DNA from: Brevibacterium spongiae
GTDB taxonomy: Bacteria > Actinomycetota > Actinomycetes > Actinomycetales > Brevibacteriaceae
Assembly (NCBI RefSeq): GCF_026168515.1
Contig: NZ_CP093443.1
Coordinates: forward strand, 186,001 to 250,000
Reading direction: 5' to 3'
DNA: 64,000 nucleotides
The notes under the pieces are model-generated. The model was not told the DNA's origin, ran no database searches, and worked only from the letters and a program-made list of their open reading frames with translations. The position numbers were made by a program, and so were the translations under genes. Shown here one piece after another: positions 16,120-25,100 of the stretch (positions within the stretch are counted from its first letter, which is position 1; each line of letters starts with the position of its first letter).

Positions 16120-17499
16120 TCAGGCCGCCGGCCCCTCGGTCAGGGTCACCTTCGAGGTATGGGACTGACCGCTGGCGTCCGTCCAGGTCAGGGACACCGT
16201 ATCGCCGGGCTTGTGCTCGGAGATCGCGTTCGAGAGGCTGGTGCCGTCGGTGATCGGCGTCGAGTCGATCGCGGTGATCGTGTCCCCGGCGGTGAGCCCA
16301 GCCTGTGCGGCGGGAGTGTCCTCGTAGACCCCGGCGACGGTCGCACCGTCGGTCTGCGACGAGGCACCGGACTGTCCGTACTGGCTGCCCGCGCTGCCGG
16401 ACTGGCTCTGTCCGCCCGACTGATCCTGCTTGCCCGACTGGCCGACGCCGATGCCGAGGAAGGCCGGGTAGCCGAGCGTGTTCGTGCTCGTCTGCTCACC
16501 GGCGATGATCGATTCGGCCGTCGACAGCGCCGACTCGATGGGGATCGCGTATCCGGTGACAACCGCGCTGCCGGACGAGGCCGCTGTGTTCATGCCCACG
16601 ACTTCGCCCTGGTCATCGAGCAGCGCCCCGCCTGAGTCGCCGGAGACGATATCGGCCTGGACCTGAATCATGCCGTCGAGAGTCTCTGAATCCTCGGTGC
16701 CCTGCGCGGTCGTGGTGACCGAAGCGCCGAGGTCGGTGACCGCTCCGTCGGCGGCCTGCAGCTGCCCGCCGCCCTCGGAATTGCCGACCGCGGTGACGTC
16801 GTCGCCGACCGAGACGGAGTCGTTGTCGATCGTCGCCGGTGTCAGATCGCTGGCGCCCTTGAGCTTGAGCACGGCGACGTCCTTTGTCGCATCCGAACCG
16901 ACGACGCTGGCCTTATAGGTCTTACCGGTCGTGGCCACGGTGACGGCGATCTTCGTGGAATCGGCGATGACGTGGTTGTTCGTCAGCACCAGACCGTCCT
17001 TGCTCAGCACCATGCCGGTGCCGGCCGCCTCGGCGTTCTCATAGCCGAGCTGGGTGTCGATGAGGACGACTCCGGTGGACTCCTTCGCACTCGCCGGGGT
17101 GGCGTCCTGCTGGCTCGAGCCGTCGCCGCCCTGGCTGGTGCCCGGGGACTGAGTGCCGCCGCCATAGCTGCCGCTGCCACCAGGAGTGGTGCCGCCGGAG
17201 TATCCGCCTTGTCCGCTGCCGCCCTGTCTGGGGTTGGTCGGCTGCCCCGTGAAGGGGATGGCCGTTCCGGCCGCGACCGTGCCGACGTGTGTTGCCGCGG
17301 CAGCGGGCAGACCCGCGGCCGTTCCGATGCTCAACGCCAGAGCAGCCGCCGCTCCGGTGACGGCCAGTGCGAGTCGACGCCTGCGCGGGCGGGATCCGGT
17401 GACGGCAGCCGCCGTCGTCTCGGTGCCGAATGTGTTCTCACCGCTGTGCCCAGCGCCGGTCCGTGCGTGTGCCGACCTCGTGCGCCTCGACTCGTTCAT
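16120..17499 (-). CDS. HtrA/DegP-like trypsin-fold serine protease with PDZ domain
   Basis: 459 residues. A basic N-terminus and a hydrophobic segment (~42-64) act as signal or anchor, followed by a long Gly/Ser/Gln linker (~85-140). The protease domain shows a complete triad: His176 (LTNNHVIAD), Asp207 (ATKDVAVLKL) and Ser289 (SGDSGGALLDD). A short Gly/Ser/Gln-rich spacer leads to a C-terminal PDZ domain (GVYEDTPAAQAGLTAGDTITAID). It probably acts outside the membrane on misfolded or exported proteins. The ATG at 17499 has AAAGG upstream. It is transcribed alone, with a hairpin after the stop. Confidence 0.92.
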   Translation of the reverse strand: MNESRRTRSAHARTGAGHSGENTFGTETTAAAVTGSRPRRRRLALAVTGAAAALALSIGTAAGLPAAAATHVGTVAAGTAIPFTGQPTNPRQGGSGQGGYSGGTTPGGSGSYGGGTQSPGTSQGGDGSSQQDATPASAKESTGVVLIDTQLGYENAEAAGTGMVLSKDGLVLTNNHVIADSTKIAVTVATTGKTYKASVVGSDATKDVAVLKLKGASDLTPATIDNDSVSVGDDVTAVGNSEGGGQLQAADGAVTDLGASVTTTAQGTEDSETLDGMIQVQADIVSGDSGGALLDDQGEVVGMNTAASSGSAVVTGYAIPIESALSTAESIIAGEQTSTNTLGYPAFLGIGVGQSGKQDQSGGQSQSGSAGSQYGQSGASSQTDGATVAGVYEDTPAAQAGLTAGDTITAIDSTPITDGTSLSNAISEHKPGDTVSLTWTDASGQSHTSKVTLTEGPAA

Positions 17500-17818
17500 G
17501 GTCTGTGCCTTTCTCTGCTGAGTGGGAGTGCCTGTTGATTCCTATTCAGTACCCGGAGGCTGTGGCCAAGCTGTGGCGCAGCTGGAGCGACGCTTCGACT
17601 TTGTCAGTCAAGGGCTGAGAGGGGACGCCTGGCTCAGTGGGGCACCCGTCCCGGTCGTGCCAGCTCGTGTGCCAAGCCGAGAATCTCATCTATTCAGATG
17701 AAGTCGGTTGAGCGGCGCCTGGCTAGTCTTTGGACGGCAGCGTGTTCCATACCGCTGGGAGGTCCTTCTTTATCGCTTCGTCGGAGCACCTGTCAGAACT
17801 CTCAAGGAAGTAGGAATT
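17500..17818. other. Spacer upstream of the bacteriocin-like gene
   Basis: 319 bp between the divergent protease and peptide genes. The only clear structure is the perfect inverted repeat TCATCTATTCAGATGA (17686-17701), a possible operator for the peptide operon. An open frame continues upstream of the chosen peptide start, but its residues are not signal-peptide-like. Base composition becomes more AT-rich here. Confidence 0.5.
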
Positions 17819-18262
17819 GTGCGATCCTTCAACAGATTCGTGTCCGGGGCTGCTCTGGCAGCGGCTTTGACGGTCTTCGCCTCGAGTGGAGTTTCGGCCA
17901 GTGAGGCCGAGCCGAGCGACCTCGGAGGATGGGAAGAAGGCAAAGGAGTCTCGACTGCTCCGGTGAACCCTGAGCGCCCGATCACCACTCACGCGGCAAA
18001 AGCGAAACACACAGGTAAGGCCGAGTCGAAGACTGTCAAAGGAACCACGAACAAGCGTTCACACGGTTGGACAACCTGGAAAGGCGTGAAGCACTACACG
18101 ACTGCCCGACTCGAACACTACTGGCCCAACAGCGGTGTCATCGCGAGTTCGGGAAGAAAATGGGGCAAGAACGGTACCGAGGCAACAACCAAATGGGTGC
18201 CGTTCAATCCCGACAAGAAGAGCAACGGGTACGGAAAAGCGAAGACCTACTACGGCAGATGA
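17819..18262 (+). CDS. Secreted lactococcin-972-like bacteriocin precursor (putative)
   Basis: 147 residues from GTG 17819, preceded by AAGGAAGTAGGA. A typical signal peptide (basic start, AALAAALTVFASSG core, cut near VSA) leaves a ~120-residue, cysteine-free, Lys/Gly/Trp-rich peptide. The C-terminal third (SGRKWGKNGTEATTKWVPF ... AKTYYGR) has the Gly/Trp/Tyr spacing of lactococcin-972-type peptides. The family binds lipid II or blocks septum formation in the known member. The next three genes form a MacB/FtsX-like ABC system, which is the usual partner of this family. Family membership is inferred by eye; it may be another small secreted effector. Confidence 0.6.
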   Translation: MRSFNRFVSGAALAAALTVFASSGVSASEAEPSDLGGWEEGKGVSTAPVNPERPITTHAAKAKHTGKAESKTVKGTTNKRSHGWTTWKGVKHYTTARLEHYWPNSGVIASSGRKWGKNGTEATTKWVPFNPDKKSNGYGKAKTYYGR

Positions 18263-18332
18263 TCTGCGTGAAGATTCCGGTCCCCGTGGAAGTGAATACC
18301 GATGAATCGTTCGAAAGTGTGAGCGTTCGATC

Positions 18333-19262
18333 ATGAGACCGCACCAACTCTTCGTGATCGCCGTGATGTTTGCAGTGATGAACTCTGCTCTCATCGGGGC
18401 CCGGGTCTACGATGCTCGTCAGGCCGAGATCACCCGAGAGGGCAACCACCTGTTCTCACAGCACAAGGTTGCCTTCTCGGGCTCGGCCGATGAGATCCGC
18501 GGCTATCTCGACGAATCGTTGGGTCCATATGCAATGTACCGAGAACTGGACGACACCGGCCTCGTGAGGGCGGTTGAAAGTACGAGTCTTGACGACCTCA
18601 GGCTTCCTGTCCACGAGGGGCGTCAGCTTCGGCGAACAGACAACCATATTGCCCTTGTCGGTTCCCAAGTGCCTATCCGAAACGATGGGACGAAGGACGT
18701 CTACTCATTCGACGGTGAGGATTACGAGGTCATCGGGCTTCTGGGCAGACAGGCACGCAGCCTAGTCGAGAACGATGTCATCATTGTCGATCGCGACCTG
18801 ATCGAGGCGCCAGAGAGGAACAGCGAACTCATCGTCGACGGCCCTGCGATAGAAGAGCAGGCGCTTGCGCTCCCATCGGAGCGGGTGAGCAGGTCCGACT
18901 CCAGTGTCAACCGACGAGCCAAAGTCGACCTTGTGTCCCCGATTATCGGAACGGTGGTTCACGTCGTTATCGTCGTCTGCGCGATGTTCACAGGAATGCT
19001 CGCTGCGACGTTCAGTAGGCGGAGGATCTACGTGGCGCATCTGCTCGGACGCAGCACCACTGAGCAACTGGCTATCAGTCTTGCGAGCGTCTTGGCTGTC
19101 GGAACTGGTGCCGTCGTGCTCAGCTTCGTCATCGGCCGACAACGGTTCGCTGAACTGCCTGCGATGGTGGAGCCATCGTCAGTGCTTCCCGTTGCCGTCG
19201 CAGCAGTGACGATGTTGATCTCGCTGACTCTTGATCTGGTGCGGGTGAAGTCATGGAGATAA
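18333..19262 (+). CDS. FtsX/MacB-like permease subunit 1 of the bacteriocin-type ABC system
   Basis: 309 residues. One N-terminal helix (~8-26), a ~180-residue extracellular domain, then three C-terminal helices (~208-232, 250-275, 283-303). This is the 1+3 topology of FtsX/MacB permeases. No close family name could be recognised; it resembles the halves of 'bacteriocin-associated integral membrane' proteins of the lactococcin-972 group. It overlaps the next gene by 10 bases. The ribosome site before ATG 18333 is weak. Probable role: export of the peptide or self-protection, with the partner permease and ATPase. Confidence 0.65.
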   Translation: MRPHQLFVIAVMFAVMNSALIGARVYDARQAEITREGNHLFSQHKVAFSGSADEIRGYLDESLGPYAMYRELDDTGLVRAVESTSLDDLRLPVHEGRQLRRTDNHIALVGSQVPIRNDGTKDVYSFDGEDYEVIGLLGRQARSLVENDVIIVDRDLIEAPERNSELIVDGPAIEEQALALPSERVSRSDSSVNRRAKVDLVSPIIGTVVHVVIVVCAMFTGMLAATFSRRRIYVAHLLGRSTTEQLAISLASVLAVGTGAVVLSFVIGRQRFAELPAMVEPSSVLPVAVAAVTMLISLTLDLVRVKSWR

Positions 19263-20539
19263 TCCGAGACCTGAGCCGGAACTGGCCGTTCATGCTGATG
19301 AAGATCTGCATCCTCGGTCTCTTGCTCGTGTTGATCTCTCAGATCGCCGCATTCGCCCACGTCAGCAAAGAAGAGATATCGCGCAGCTTCTCCGGCGAAT
19401 CGGAGGTCGATATGTATGCGATCACCGACACTTTGGTGGACCCTGAAGAATTCTCATCGTTCCGCGAATCAGGGAAGTCTCTTGATGCCGTTGGCCGGTT
19501 CTACAACACGCTCAACGTCGAGACCGACATGCGGTTCCTGTCGTTATTCGACCAACCGCTGTCCATAGTGGACTTTCCCGACGAACGGAGACTTGACGTT
19601 CTGAGCTCTGGGGAAGAACCGACGGAAGAGTATATCGACGACGAGTCTGGGCAGCGACTCACGGACGTCAGGTCGTTCCAGATGAACGAGAATGCGTTCG
19701 ATTTCAACTCGCTGAAAGTCAGCAGTGGCCCCGGAATCAAATGGCCAGAAGTCGATTATGACTCGCGGACGATCCCGGTCCTCTTGGGGGCCGACTACTC
19801 GTCGATCTACGACGTCGGGGACAACATCGACGTGCAGTACTACTTCGAGGACTTCACACTCGTCGTCGGTGGGTTCCTTGAACCCGACTCGACGATCTTC
19901 TACCAAGGTGAACTGAACACTTTCCTCGATGATGCCTTGGTTGTTCCCTATCCTCCGGTGCTCAGACCGGTCACTGAAGAAGATCAGGAATTCTACGGGA
20001 TTCTGTCGTTCGCAATGATCTCTGGAGATCTTGCCGTCAGCCGGAAGACCGAAGCGGAATCGGTGCTGCAGAAACTGGGCGCAATTGCGTCACAAAGCGG
20101 TTTCGACGCCTACACCGTTCTCAATGTGCCGACCTACCTTGTGCAGTTTCAGCTGACCAGGCAGCTCATTCAGGACAATGCCGGACTCCTGATTGGGGTG
20201 GGAATTCTGCTCGGGATCTGTGTAGCAGTGTCGAACGGTGTGATCAGTCTTCACCTCGCACGTCGGCGATGGAAACAGCAGGAGATCGAGTTCATTCTAG
20301 GCGTCAGTCCACGTATCACAGGCGCCAGAATCGTGTTCGTCACCGCCTTCGAGTACGTTGTCCTGGTCGTTGCCCTGGTTCTACTGGCTAGCCGAGTTCC
20401 TCAGGGCGGAGGATCTGGGCTGATCGCGTTAACCTTGACAGCTGCTGCTGTGATGGTCGCCGACATTTCTCTCCAGACGGTACTGCGGAAACGCTGGATC
20501 ACGCACGGACTATTCATCAGGGACGGACATGACTATTGA
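19253..20539 (+). CDS. FtsX/MacB-like permease subunit 2 of the bacteriocin-type ABC system
   Basis: 428 residues. One helix near the N-terminus (~14-34), a ~270-residue extracellular domain rich in Asp/Glu, then three helices (~305-327, 355-380, 386-407). The topology matches subunit 1, so the two can form a heterodimer around one ATPase. In known lactococcin-972-group operons a single ~700-residue protein usually holds both halves; here they are separate genes overlapping by 10 bases. Codon use is visibly less GC-rich than in the flanks. Confidence 0.65.
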   Translation: MEIIRDLSRNWPFMLMKICILGLLLVLISQIAAFAHVSKEEISRSFSGESEVDMYAITDTLVDPEEFSSFRESGKSLDAVGRFYNTLNVETDMRFLSLFDQPLSIVDFPDERRLDVLSSGEEPTEEYIDDESGQRLTDVRSFQMNENAFDFNSLKVSSGPGIKWPEVDYDSRTIPVLLGADYSSIYDVGDNIDVQYYFEDFTLVVGGFLEPDSTIFYQGELNTFLDDALVVPYPPVLRPVTEEDQEFYGILSFAMISGDLAVSRKTEAESVLQKLGAIASQSGFDAYTVLNVPTYLVQFQLTRQLIQDNAGLLIGVGILLGICVAVSNGVISLHLARRRWKQQEIEFILGVSPRITGARIVFVTAFEYVVLVVALVLLASRVPQGGGSGLIALTLTAAAVMVADISLQTVLRKRWITHGLFIRDGHDY

Positions 20540-21188
20540 GCTGACATCTATCCACAAGAGCATCACGGAGGCCAACGGAGAGAAGCGGGAACTCTTTGAC
20601 GATCTCGAGTTCCGGCTGGGTGATGCTCCGACTTCTGTTGCGATAATGGGCAGAAGCGGATCAGGGAAGACGTCTCTGCTCCGGATCATTGCAGGTCTCG
20701 ATCCTCACTATTCGGGATCGTATTTCTTCGATGGGGAAGTGCTCGGTCGCGATGCTGTGAATCTGGCGCGATTGAGATGGAGGTCGATTGGGTTCATCAC
20801 TCAGCACTTCGACCTCCTTCAGGACCGGACTGTACTGCGCAATGTGATGTTCGGATGCCCAGATCGTCGAGGTTCAAAGGCGCGGTCTCGGGAGTGCCTC
20901 GAACGTGTTGGCATAAGCGCATTGGCGAGCAAACGGGTGAACAGGCTCTCCGGCGGAGAGTCGCAGAGGGTTGCGATCGCGCGTGCTCTGGCAAAACAGC
21001 CTCGCGTACTGCTCGCTGACGAACCGACCGGCGCCCTGGACGCTGAAAGCGAGGAGCTCATCCTCGATGTCTTCGACACCGTGAAGCGCATGGGCACGAG
21101 TCTCATCGTTGCGACACACAGCGAACGAGTAGCTGCAAGCTGCGAAAGAATCGTTCATCTGGCCGATGGTCGGCTGCATAGTGCGTGA
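20529..21188 (+). CDS. ABC transporter ATPase (lactococcin-972 / MacB group)
   Basis: 219 residues, a single nucleotide-binding domain. Walker A MGRSGSGKTSLLRIIAG, Q-loop in IGFITQHFDLL, signature NRLSGGESQRVAIARALAK, Walker B LLADEPTGALD and the switch His in IVATHSE are all intact. This is the LolD/MacB subfamily. It overlaps the upstream permease by 11 bases, completing a peptide-permease-permease-ATPase operon. It powers transport or mechanotransmission by the two FtsX-like subunits. Confidence 0.9.
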   Translation: MTIELTSIHKSITEANGEKRELFDDLEFRLGDAPTSVAIMGRSGSGKTSLLRIIAGLDPHYSGSYFFDGEVLGRDAVNLARLRWRSIGFITQHFDLLQDRTVLRNVMFGCPDRRGSKARSRECLERVGISALASKRVNRLSGGESQRVAIARALAKQPRVLLADEPTGALDAESEELILDVFDTVKRMGTSLIVATHSERVAASCERIVHLADGRLHSA

Positions 21189-21245
21189 GCGCGCGATCGG
21201 AGGTCGGTGCCGGAGACGGGAGGTTCGCCTCGGTGGTTAGGTCGA

Positions 21246-21701
21246 TCAGGCGGCGATGGCGATGATGCCGATGGCGGCACCGATGTAGAAGAGGTTGACG
21301 GAGAAGATGAAGATGCGCTCGGCGATGCCGAAGACCTTCGGGCGCAGGGACCTGATGATGAGCACGACGACGCTGACGATGAGAGACACGAGCGCGAACC
21401 ACGAGATCACCTGGAGGATCTGCGCCAGGGGCGCCGGGCCCTCGGCAGTGAAGAGCCGCACGAAGTTGCCCATGCAGGCGTAGCTGAGGGCGAACCAGGC
21501 GATGGCCATCAGGTAATGCAGGCGCCCGATCGTGGTCAGCTTCTCGCCTTCCAGATCGGTGGGGACGAAGGGCAGGGCGAGGAAGATGAGCGCGAGCACC
21601 GCGAGGGCGATGCTGACGAACGTCGAGTCGCCCCAGTCGGGCAGACCGAGAGCGACAGCCGCGGCGAGCAGTGCCCAGAACGGCACGCTCACCCAGGTCA
21701 T
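21246..21701 (-). CDS. DUF998-type membrane protein
   Basis: 151 residues from ATG 21701; the frame is open further upstream but overlaps the MarR gene. It has five hydrophobic helices with the family stretch FVPTDLEGEKLTTIGRLHYLMAI between helices 2 and 3. Function of the family is not known. It follows the MarR gene by 28 bp on the same strand, so it is probably its regulated partner. It may be slightly longer at the N-terminus. Confidence 0.7.
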   Translation of the reverse strand: MTWVSVPFWALLAAAVALGLPDWGDSTFVSIALAVLALIFLALPFVPTDLEGEKLTTIGRLHYLMAIAWFALSYACMGNFVRLFTAEGPAPLAQILQVISWFALVSLIVSVVVLIIRSLRPKVFGIAERIFIFSVNLFYIGAAIGIIAIAA

Positions 21702-21729
21702 CGCGCTGCTCAGGTGCCGGGGATGAGGG

Positions 21730-22167
21730 TCATGAGTGGTCTTTGGGAGTGTCGGAGCGGATGGTGCGGACCTCGTTGTGGAGGTCGCGGATCGTGGAGG
21801 CCAAAGTGGTCGGGTCGATGCCGATCGCTCGGGCATTGTCGTCGAGTGAGTGTACGAGCAGACGTCCGCCGTGCGCGGACTTGTCTACCCCCGCCGAGGT
21901 GAGGCGCAGTTGCCGACGATTGCCGGAGCCCGGAGTCGCATCGTTGGTGATGAGGCCGTCGTTCAGCAGGGCTTTGACGATCCCGGACCCGGCCGCCTCG
22001 GTGACACCGAGCGATTTCGAGAGCGTGCGTCCGGTGATGCCGGGGTGCTGGTCGAGAATGACGAGGGCGACGTACTGGTTGTAGGTCAGTCCCTCGGGGC
22101 GCAGCATCTGCTCCGCCCACCGATCGAGTGTGCGGACCAGGTCGTGAAGTTCATGAGCGAGATCCAT
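21730..22167 (-). CDS. MarR family transcriptional regulator
   Basis: 145 residues with a winged helix-turn-helix: LTYNQYVALVILDQHPGITG, then TLSKSLGVTEAAGSGIVKAL and a wing with RRQLRLTSAGVD. No ribosome site precedes ATG 22167, and the promoter-proximal palindrome at 22176-22187 sits only nine bases upstream, so the mRNA may be leaderless and autoregulated. The downstream DUF998 gene is the likely target. Ligand unknown. Confidence 0.85.
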   Translation of the reverse strand: MDLAHELHDLVRTLDRWAEQMLRPEGLTYNQYVALVILDQHPGITGRTLSKSLGVTEAAGSGIVKALLNDGLITNDATPGSGNRRQLRLTSAGVDKSAHGGRLLVHSLDDNARAIGIDPTTLASTIRDLHNEVRTIRSDTPKDHS

Positions 22168-22175
22168 GAAGTAAG

Positions 22176-22187
22176 TTAAGCACTTAA
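22176..22187. promoter_or_regulatory. MarR operator candidate
   Basis: Palindrome TTAAG-CA-CTTAA, nine bases upstream of the MarR start, within a wider AT-rich run that repeats CTTAACTTA on the minus strand. Typical half-site size for MarR autoregulation (inference). Confidence 0.5.
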
Positions 22188-22303
22188 GTTAATGGATGGC
22201 AATGATCCTGCATCGTTTCTTCGCGGAGGTGGAAGGATGCCGGAGAGAGGGCCACAGCTGGGCCGGCCATGGCCGGACACGACCGGACATGGCCGGAAAC
22301 ACC

Positions 22304-22343
22304 CGATCCCCGGCAGAACCATTGTCGGTTCTGCCGGGGATCG
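22304..22343 (-). terminator. Strong 17-bp hairpin after the MFS small-subunit gene
   Basis: Perfect inverted repeat CGATCCCCGGCAGAACC / GGTTCTGCCGGGGATCG with a six-base loop. It lies ~80 bp after the minus-strand transporter operon and upstream of the divergent MarR gene. There is no T-run. It is next to short repeats of ATGGCCGG. Confidence 0.6.
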
Positions 22344-22421
22344 GATGTCGGTCCGTGACGAGGACGGCGGGTGGACGGCTGCGTCGGGGCCGCCTCGGCG
22401 AGGGTCCTGCTTGGGGGAGAC

Positions 22422-22592
22422 TCAGCCGGTGAAGATCGCGACGGCCTTGACCACGGTCAGGGACAGGCCCCAGACCAGGCCGCCGGCCACGACGACGGTG
22501 AGGACCGAGCCGATGGCCTTGTAGGCGCCGCCGACGGGCGACTGGGGCGAGCCTGATTCGGGGACGTGGGCGACGGGGGTGGAATCATTCAT
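22422..22592 (-). CDS. MFS transporter small subunit (single helix)
   Basis: 56 residues: a polar N-terminus, then one helix (AIGSVLTVVVAGGLVWGLSL) and a short tail. It follows the OxlT-type MFS gene by 16 bp with GAAGGAAGG before its ATG. Small single-helix proteins encoded directly after OxlT-family transporters are a recognised pattern; they probably associate with the carrier. It matches that pattern in length, order and topology. Confidence 0.75.
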   Translation of the reverse strand: MNDSTPVAHVPESGSPQSPVGGAYKAIGSVLTVVVAGGLVWGLSLTVVKAVAIFTG

Positions 22593-22608
22593 GATCGTGA
22601 CCCTTCCT

Positions 22609-23979
22609 TCAGTCTTCTTCGAGGGCGGCGGCCTGCTTGGCCTTGACGTCCGCTTCGCGTTCGAAGTACTTCTCGCTGACCGGACGGACGAGGGCATTGG
22701 CGATGAAGCCGACGACCAGCGCACCGACCATGATGAACATGCCCGGCGTGTAGAGCTCGGGTCCGGTCTTCCCGGCTGCTTCGCCGGCCTCGACGACGGA
22801 GTTGACGATGAGCGGACCGGCCACACCGGCAGCCGACCATGCGGTGAGCAGTGCGCCGTGGATGGCGCCGACCTGGTAGACGCCGAAGAGGTCCTTGAGG
22901 TAGGCGGGGACCGTGGAGAAGCCGCCGCCGTAGAACGAGATGATGATGAGAGTGGCCAGGACGAAGAGGATGATCGAGCCGCCGCCGAAGAGCGCGACGA
23001 GCAGATAGAGGATCGCCCCGACGCCGAGGTACATCATGTAGTTGTTCTTCCGCCCCAGGTAATCCGAGGTCGTCGACCAGATGAAGCGTCCGCCCATATT
23101 GCCGATCGAGAGCAGACCAACGAAGCCTGCGGCCGCGGCGGCGGTGATGCCGAAGTAGGCCTGGATCATCGGAGCGGCGTTCTCCAGGATGCCGATGCCC
23201 GCAGTGACGTTGAGGAACAGGACGACCCACAGGAACCAGAACTGCGGAGTGCGGATCGCGTTGCGGACGGAGACGTTGCCCTTCGTCTGCATCGGCTTCG
23301 AGGCGACCTTCGAGGGGTCGAAGCCCTTCGGCGTCCACTCCGGGTGGGGGACGCGGATGACGAAGGCACCGGCGGCGATGACCACGGCGTAGACGATGCC
23401 GAGGGTGACGAAGGTCGGGGTCAGGCCCGCGACGAGGTTCTCCGGTTCGGCACCGCCGCCGTAGAAGGCCATGAGCTGGTTCGACATCGGGCTCGCGATG
23501 AGCGCGCCGCCGCCGAAGCCCATGATGGCCAGGCCCGTGGCCAGGCCCGGGCGGTCGGGGAACCACTTCATCAGGGTCGAGACCGGGGAGATGTAGCCGA
23601 TGCCCAATCCGATTCCGCCGATGACGCCGTAGCCCAGGTACACCAGCCACAGCTGACCGGAGACGATGCCGAGCGAGGCGATGAAGAAGCCGACGACCCA
23701 GCAGGTTCCGGCCGCGACCATCGATGCGCGCGGACCGTTCTTCTCCACCCAGGGGCCGAAGACGGCCGAGGAGATGCCGAGCATGAGGATCGCGATCGAG
23801 AAGATCCAGCCGATCGAGACCTCACCGGCATCGAAGTGCGACATGAACGGGATCTTGAAGACGCTGAATGCGTAGACCTGGCCGATGCACAGGTGGATGG
23901 CCAGGGCCGCCGGTGGGATCAGCCACCGATTGAAGTGCTTCGGCGCGACGATGGCCGAACGCGTGAGAATGGAAGCCAC
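22609..23979 (-). CDS. OxlT-family MFS transporter
   Basis: 456 residues, 12 predicted helices. It starts at GTG 23979 with AAGGA six bases upstream. The OxlT-type opening HLCIGQVYAFSVFKIPF and the loop motif ISPVSTLMKWFPDRPGLATG are clear. The family includes oxalate:formate antiporters and many monocarboxylate or unknown-substrate carriers. The substrate cannot be fixed, and no oxalate-decarboxylating genes are nearby. It forms an operon with the 56-residue small subunit. Confidence 0.85.
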   Translation of the reverse strand: MASILTRSAIVAPKHFNRWLIPPAALAIHLCIGQVYAFSVFKIPFMSHFDAGEVSIGWIFSIAILMLGISSAVFGPWVEKNGPRASMVAAGTCWVVGFFIASLGIVSGQLWLVYLGYGVIGGIGLGIGYISPVSTLMKWFPDRPGLATGLAIMGFGGGALIASPMSNQLMAFYGGGAEPENLVAGLTPTFVTLGIVYAVVIAAGAFVIRVPHPEWTPKGFDPSKVASKPMQTKGNVSVRNAIRTPQFWFLWVVLFLNVTAGIGILENAAPMIQAYFGITAAAAAGFVGLLSIGNMGGRFIWSTTSDYLGRKNNYMMYLGVGAILYLLVALFGGGSIILFVLATLIIISFYGGGFSTVPAYLKDLFGVYQVGAIHGALLTAWSAAGVAGPLIVNSVVEAGEAAGKTGPELYTPGMFIMVGALVVGFIANALVRPVSEKYFEREADVKAKQAAALEED

Positions 23980-24216
23980 GGGAAGTCCTTTTCTGAAGTG
24001 GAACTCGTGTCACCGTTGACAACGGAGAGTGGACGAGAGGCCGGGCCGGGGGTGACCCGACCGACTCATATTCCACTAAAGGCTATGTCGCTCACAATGA
24101 AAACGCGAGGAATACACAGCACTTTGTGCAGAAAAGACAGGTGTTTCCTGCCATTCGGGACTTCCTCAGAGCTGGGCAGAGCTCAGAGGTTGATGACGCT
24201 CAGAGTCGGATGACGA

Positions 24217-25002
24217 TCAGAGATTGATGGTGACGTCGGCCTGCTTGCGCAGCTTCTTCGCGAACTTCTGCGTCGCCTCCTGAGACTTCTGGTTCTTCAC
24301 CTGCTCCTTGAGCTGGGGGCGCATCTCGTCGATCGAAGGCATCTCCTGCTGCTGTCCGCCCTGCTGGGCCATCTGCTCCTGCTGGGTCTTCGCCTGTTCG
24401 TAGGCCTGGCCGATCTCCTCGCCGCTGACCTTGAACTCACCGTATTCGTCTTCGACGAGGTTTTCGATCTTCATCTGGTTCTGAAGTTCCGAGCGGACCT
24501 TCTTCTCATCCATGCCCTGGTCCTTCATGGCCTTGAGGAAGTCTTTCTCGCTCATCTGACCGGACTTGGCGGATTCTTTGAGGCCCTTGTCGACGTCCTT
24601 GTCCGTCACCGAGATCTTGCGCTTATCGGCTTCTTGGACGAGCACCTCGGTGCTCACGAGATTCTCCGCAGTCTGCTTCTTCAGGTCTTTCTCGTTGACC
24701 GGCTGGCCCGACTGCTGAGCCTGCATCTGCATCTGCTGGTACTGGGTTTCGAACAGGGGGACGAACTCCTCCTTCGTGATCTTCTTGCCGTTGACCTCGG
24801 CGACCACCTTGGGGATGTCCTTCGTATTCGGCTTGCTCTGCTGGTTCTGTTGGCTCTGATCAGCGGAGTCGGCACCGGGGGACTGCTCGGCGGCGGCCGA
24901 GGACTCCTGCGGTTTCGCGTCGTCGCCCTGACTTCCGCATGCGGCCAGCGCCACCACGGAGACGGACATGGCCAGACCCAGCAACCACCGGTTCGTTCGC
25001 AC
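24217..25002 (-). CDS. SurA-N-like lipoprotein (putative chaperone)
   Basis: 261 residues from GTG 25002, chosen because GGAG lies five bases upstream. Lipoprotein signal peptide with the lipobox ALAACGS, then a Gln/Ser/Asp-rich linker and a SurA-N-like helical domain (VVAEVNGKKITKEEFVPLF, TAENLVSTEVLVQEADKR). No PPIase domain follows; the rest is a Gln/Met/Lys-rich helical region. It probably acts outside the membrane on exported proteins, like trigger-factor/SurA chaperones. Transcribed alone. Confidence 0.8.
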   Translation of the reverse strand: MRTNRWLLGLAMSVSVVALAACGSQGDDAKPQESSAAAEQSPGADSADQSQQNQQSKPNTKDIPKVVAEVNGKKITKEEFVPLFETQYQQMQMQAQQSGQPVNEKDLKKQTAENLVSTEVLVQEADKRKISVTDKDVDKGLKESAKSGQMSEKDFLKAMKDQGMDEKKVRSELQNQMKIENLVEDEYGEFKVSGEEIGQAYEQAKTQQEQMAQQGGQQQEMPSIDEMRPQLKEQVKNQKSQEATQKFAKKLRKQADVTINL

Positions 25003-25100
25003 AATCACTCCTGCTTGTCGTCTACAGCCTGTCAGGCTAACAGGAGCGGCTCCCCGAAGTATGTGCGGAGTATGAGTATCGCTTGGCAGGGTGGATTGAG

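Noticed and set aside
22579..24213. 544-codon plus-strand frame over the OxlT-type carrier
   Set aside because: Asp/Arg/Gly-rich mirror translation of a 12-helix protein; no protein family pattern.
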